From: Flavihumibacter rivuli
GTDB taxonomy: Bacteria > Bacteroidota > Bacteroidia > Chitinophagales > Chitinophagaceae
Assembly: GCF_018595685.2 (NCBI RefSeq)
Contig: NZ_CP092334.1
Coordinates: 2,942,001-3,006,000, forward strand
Direction: 5' to 3'
DNA length: 64,000 bases
Part shown: piece after piece, positions 61,188 through 64,000 of the stretch
Layout of the letters: each line of letters opens with the position of its first letter
Numbering within the stretch: position 1 is the first letter of the stretch
Notes under the pieces: generated by a model
The model's database searches: none
Told to the model about the DNA's origin: nothing
The model's input: only the letters and a program-made list of their open reading frames with translations
Program-made: the position numbers and the translations under genes

Positions 61188-62984
61188 CTACAGTGGATAT
61201 TTGTTTTCACTGATCAGGCGGGCAGCGATCCTGCGCCTGGCTTCCTTACTGTTGAACGGGTCAACCTTGGTGAAGCGCTTCAGGCCCAGCAACATCATGC
61301 GCTGCTCATCCCCTTCAGCAAAAGCGTTGATGGCATCCTTACCATACTTATTGATCTTATCGGCCGCATCATAGAGGTAGCTGCGCACCACATCCAGTTC
61401 GAACTGGCAGGCAGCCTCACCCTTCTGGTCAACCAGCTTCATGGCGCGCAGCAACGCACTTTCCGCATTATAGGTCTCGATGGCCATATCAGCAATATTC
61501 ATCAGGATCTCCTGCTCACTCTCGATCTTCATCATCAACTTCTGCACCGCACCACCTGCAGTCATCAGGATGGCCTTCTTGAAATTATTAATGGCCTTTC
61601 TCTCCTTATCGAATGGCTGGTCATCGCCGCTGCCAAAATCCGGGATGCTCATCAATTCCTTCATCACATTCATGGCAGGACCCATCAGGTCAAGCTTGCC
61701 CTTCATGGCACGCTTCAACACCATGTCAACCGTTAACAAACGATTGATCTCGTTGGTTCCCTCGTAGATCCTGTTGATACGGCTGTCGCGATAGGCCTTG
61801 GAGATCACGTACTCGTCGCTGAAACCGTTACCACCATGGATCTGCACCCCTTCATCCACTACAAAATCCAGCATCTCACTACCATATACTTTCAGCATGG
61901 CGCACTCGATGGCATATTCTTCCGCTGCACCCAACAGGGCTTCATTAAAGGGCTTGCCGCTGTTCAGCAATTCAATTTCCTTGTTATCGATCCACTTAGC
62001 CGCACGGTAGAGGGCACTTTCGCATACCCACACCTGGATGGCCATTTCCGCCAGTTTGTTCTTGATCGCGCCGAAATTACTGATGGGCTGCTTGAACTGC
62101 TCACGGGTATTGGCATACACGATGGCAGTGTTCAGGGAACGCTTGGATCCACCCAATGCCGCAGCACAAAGTTTCAGTCGACCGATGTTCAGGATATTGA
62201 AGGCAATGACATGGCCCTTGCCGATCTCACCCAAAACATTCTCCACCGGAACCTTACAGTCCTGGAAATAGAGCTGGACTGTTGAAGAACCCTTGATACC
62301 CATCTTATGTTCTTCCGAACCCTGGGTAAATCCTTCCATGCCGCGCTCTACAATGAAGCCGGTGAACTTGTCACCATCTACCTTGGCGAATACGGTATAT
62401 ACATCTGCAAAACCACCATTGGTGATCCAGCATTTCTGTCCGTTAAGGATGTAATGTTTGCCATCCTCACTGAGCTTGGCCGTGGTCTTCGCACCCAACG
62501 CATCACTTCCACTGTTCGGCTCGGTCAGGCCATAGGCACCTTTCCACTCACCCGAGGCCAGCTTGGGAATGTATTTTGCTTTCTGTTCAGGCGTTCCGAA
62601 ATACAGGATAGGCAGGGTACCAATACCCGTATGGGCGGCAATGGCAACAGAAAAAGAGAATCCGCCACCCAGCGCTTCGTTCACCAGGGTGGAAGTGATG
62701 AAGTCCTTTCCGAGACCACCGAACTCTTCGGGGATGGATGTTCCCAGCAATCCCTGCTCACCGGCTTTCTCCACCAAAGATGGCATCAGGCCGGGTTCAA
62801 GTTTGTCGATACGTTCAATAATGGGAAGCACTTCGGTGTCGAGGAAGGTGGCACACATGTCCTTCACCATTTGTTGCTCTTCGTTGTAGTCTTCCGGGAT
62901 AAAGGTCTCAAAAGGTGAGCTTTCCTTGATCAACCACTCCCCTCCTTTGAGGGCAATTCCCTGTTGTTGCGCTGCGCTGCTCAT
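61188..62984 (-). CDS. Acyl-CoA dehydrogenase
   Basis: The product has 598 residues from the ATG at 62984 (MSSAAQQQGIALKGGEWL). FAD-dependent acyl-CoA dehydrogenase signatures are AYGLTEPNSGSDALG, HGGNGFSDEYVISKAYRDSRINRIYEGTNEI, and the N-terminal GLLGTSIPEEFGGLG. Length (about 600) is that of the extended group with an additional C-terminal domain of about 170 residues. Catalyses alpha,beta-dehydrogenation in fatty-acid or branched-chain breakdown. It follows the marR-type gene by 40 bases. Confidence 0.95.
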   Translation of the reverse strand: MSSAAQQQGIALKGGEWLIKESSPFETFIPEDYNEEQQMVKDMCATFLDTEVLPIIERIDKLEPGLMPSLVEKAGEQGLLGTSIPEEFGGLGKDFITSTLVNEALGGGFSFSVAIAAHTGIGTLPILYFGTPEQKAKYIPKLASGEWKGAYGLTEPNSGSDALGAKTTAKLSEDGKHYILNGQKCWITNGGFADVYTVFAKVDGDKFTGFIVERGMEGFTQGSEEHKMGIKGSSTVQLYFQDCKVPVENVLGEIGKGHVIAFNILNIGRLKLCAAALGGSKRSLNTAIVYANTREQFKQPISNFGAIKNKLAEMAIQVWVCESALYRAAKWIDNKEIELLNSGKPFNEALLGAAEEYAIECAMLKVYGSEMLDFVVDEGVQIHGGNGFSDEYVISKAYRDSRINRIYEGTNEINRLLTVDMVLKRAMKGKLDLMGPAMNVMKELMSIPDFGSGDDQPFDKERKAINNFKKAILMTAGGAVQKLMMKIESEQEILMNIADMAIETYNAESALLRAMKLVDQKGEAACQFELDVVRSYLYDAADKINKYGKDAINAFAEGDEQRMMLLGLKRFTKVDPFNSKEARRRIAARLISENKYPL

Positions 62985-63024
62985 GGCGTTTTTTTTATAT
63001 GGTTTCAATGATGAATGAATAGTC

Positions 63025-63465
63025 CTACTTAAGGTTATCATAAACGATCTGCAACACTGCCTTACAGATCTCCACCTGGTCTTCGGGCACACCTTTCAAT
63101 GCTTCATTCAGCGTATCCTCTGCCAGGTCCATCGATTCGTCCTGCATCTTCCTGGCCTCGCTGGTCAGGTAGATCAGGTTCATGCGCCGGTCTTCCTTGG
63201 AAGAAACCCGCTTCACCAACTTGAGTCGCTCCAGGTTGTCCACCAGCCTCGTGATGCTCGGCTTGTCGCGGAATGTGGCATTGCACAATTCCTGCTGGCT
63301 GATGCCATCCTGCTTCCATAAATGGTACAAAACACTCCATTGCTCAATCGTCAGGTTGAGCCCGGCTGAATTGAATTTCTTCTGCAGCCTGCGGGCTATG
63401 GCCGTCGATGCCTTACCGGTAATAAAACTGTATAATTCCCCTCTCTTAAATTGGTTGTTTGGCAT
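63025..63465 (-). CDS. MarR-family transcriptional regulator
   Basis: The 146-residue protein starts at 63465 (MPNNQFKRGELYSF). The winged HTH reads WSVLYHLWKQDGISQQELCNATFRDKPSITRLVDNLERLKLVKRVSSKEDRRMNLIYLT, a classic MarR domain. The acyl-CoA dehydrogenase gene follows, so it probably represses fatty-acid breakdown in response to an acyl-CoA or similar ligand. Its own upstream region has a promoter and palindrome at 63467-63494. Confidence 0.94.
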   Translation of the reverse strand: MPNNQFKRGELYSFITGKASTAIARRLQKKFNSAGLNLTIEQWSVLYHLWKQDGISQQELCNATFRDKPSITRLVDNLERLKLVKRVSSKEDRRMNLIYLTSEARKMQDESMDLAEDTLNEALKGVPEDQVEICKAVLQIVYDNLK

Positions 63466-63466
63466 A

Positions 63467-63494
63467 TAGTTAGTTAAACAACTATTCAAATATA
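63467..63494 (-). promoter_or_regulatory. Bacteroidota promoter and putative operator for marR-type operon
   Basis: On the minus strand TATATTTG (63494-63487) matches the TAnnTTTG -7 element and TTTG about 20 bases upstream matches -33. The palindrome TAGTT...AACTA (63467-63484) overlaps the region just downstream of -7, well placed for autorepression. Confidence 0.7.
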
Positions 63495-63619
63495 TTAAAT
63501 GGGTTGAAAATTCGCAAATATTATTTTCACAAGCCGGCTATTGCATTTTAAAGCGCCAGGGCAGTTCATTGTTGCCTATTGACGCCTAACCATTTGATTA
63601 TCTATCTTCAACCTTTCCA

Positions 63620-64000
63620 ATGACCGTCAGCCTCCACCAACATACCATCCATTACCACCGCTTCGGGTCCGGTCCTGTACCGATGGTCTGCCTCCATGGT
63701 TACGGGGAGAACGGGAAAAGCTTTGAAGACCTGGGTGCTGCCTTCCGGGAGTCCCATACCCTGATCTGCCCCGACCTTCCCCTGCACGGACATACCCAAT
63801 GGCTGGAAGGCCAATTCCACCCGGGGGACCTGGATTCCCTCATCACCACCTTGTTGGAAGCAGGTGGATTTGCCAGCGGGAAATTCGTACTCGCAGGTTA
63901 CAGCATGGGCGGCAGGCTGGCACTGGCCTATGCGGAACATTTCAGCCAGAAACTGGAAGGCTTATTGTTGATCGCGCCGGATGGACTGAAAGTGAACAAA
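63620..64000 (+). CDS. Alpha/beta hydrolase (C-terminus outside window)
   Basis: The frame starts at 63620 (MTVSLHQHTIHYHRFGSGPV) and is open to the window edge: 127 residues. Oxyanion region CLHGYGENGKSFEDL and nucleophile elbow GYSMGGRLAL (Gly-Tyr-Ser-Met-Gly) are clear, so it is an alpha/beta hydrolase of the MenH-like/esterase type. The catalytic Asp and His would lie outside. Substrate unknown. Divergent from marR. Confidence 0.88.
   Translation, partial: MTVSLHQHTIHYHRFGSGPVPMVCLHGYGENGKSFEDLGAAFRESHTLICPDLPLHGHTQWLEGQFHPGDLDSLITTLLEAGGFASGKFVLAGYSMGGRLALAYAEHFSQKLEGLLLIAPDGLKVNK

Overview
The window is a chromosomal segment of a Bacteroidota bacterium, most likely a member of the Chitinophagaceae. 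The support is a SusC/SusD pair with FAS1 and DUF5007-like lipoproteins, a LytTR/histidine-kinase pair, a short RRM RNA-binding protein, WG-repeat and DUF418 proteins, lipoproteins with loose lipoboxes, few Shine-Dalgarno sites, and a TTTG/TAnnTTTG promoter before a marR-type gene. No rRNA, tRNA or CRISPR array was seen. Both edges cut a gene: a SIR2-like protein on the left (minus strand) and an alpha/beta hydrolase on the right (plus strand).

Layout. 1-7.0 kb: an AT-richer accessory block with a SIR2-like gene facing five same-strand genes: unknown, membrane-anchored patatin, zincin peptidase, ComEC-like metallo-beta-lactamase and a small unknown. The enzyme set resembles that of bacterial conflict systems. 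7.3-12.9 kb: hydroxyisourate hydrolase, a LytTR two-component pair, a haloperoxidase-like lipoprotein lacking its catalytic histidines, and a VIT1-type transporter. 12.9-31 kb: short accessory genes (Crp/Fnr regulators, SDR, Asp-box protein, acetyltransferases, DUF695, DUF418, WG repeats, DUF2975/HTH pair). Their intergenic spaces hold at least four families of hairpin-forming or periodic repeats. 31.9-36.4 kb: three beta-lactamase-fold serine hydrolases, of which the first and third have lost the catalytic motifs. 36.6-42.3 kb: small secreted unknowns, a flavin-type oxidoreductase, a DoxX-like protein, and a TPR/adenylate cyclase preceded by a small unknown gene. 42.4-52 kb: a SusC-SusD-FAS1-DUF5007-like operon, a divergent LacI regulator and a GH109-like oxidoreductase. 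Identical CAAACGTTTG boxes upstream of both susC and the GH109-like gene suggest one regulon. 52-64 kb: mostly housekeeping, with an AhpD-like protein, S9 peptidase, RRM protein, MFS exporter, the oxidative pentose phosphate operon gnd-zwf-pgl, a Dabb protein, and a MarR/acyl-CoA dehydrogenase operon.

The candidates for something new are the left-edge cluster, the pseudo-serine-hydrolase pair around an intact paralogue, the repeat families (one with covarying stem ends), and the inferred LacI/SusCD/GH109 regulon.
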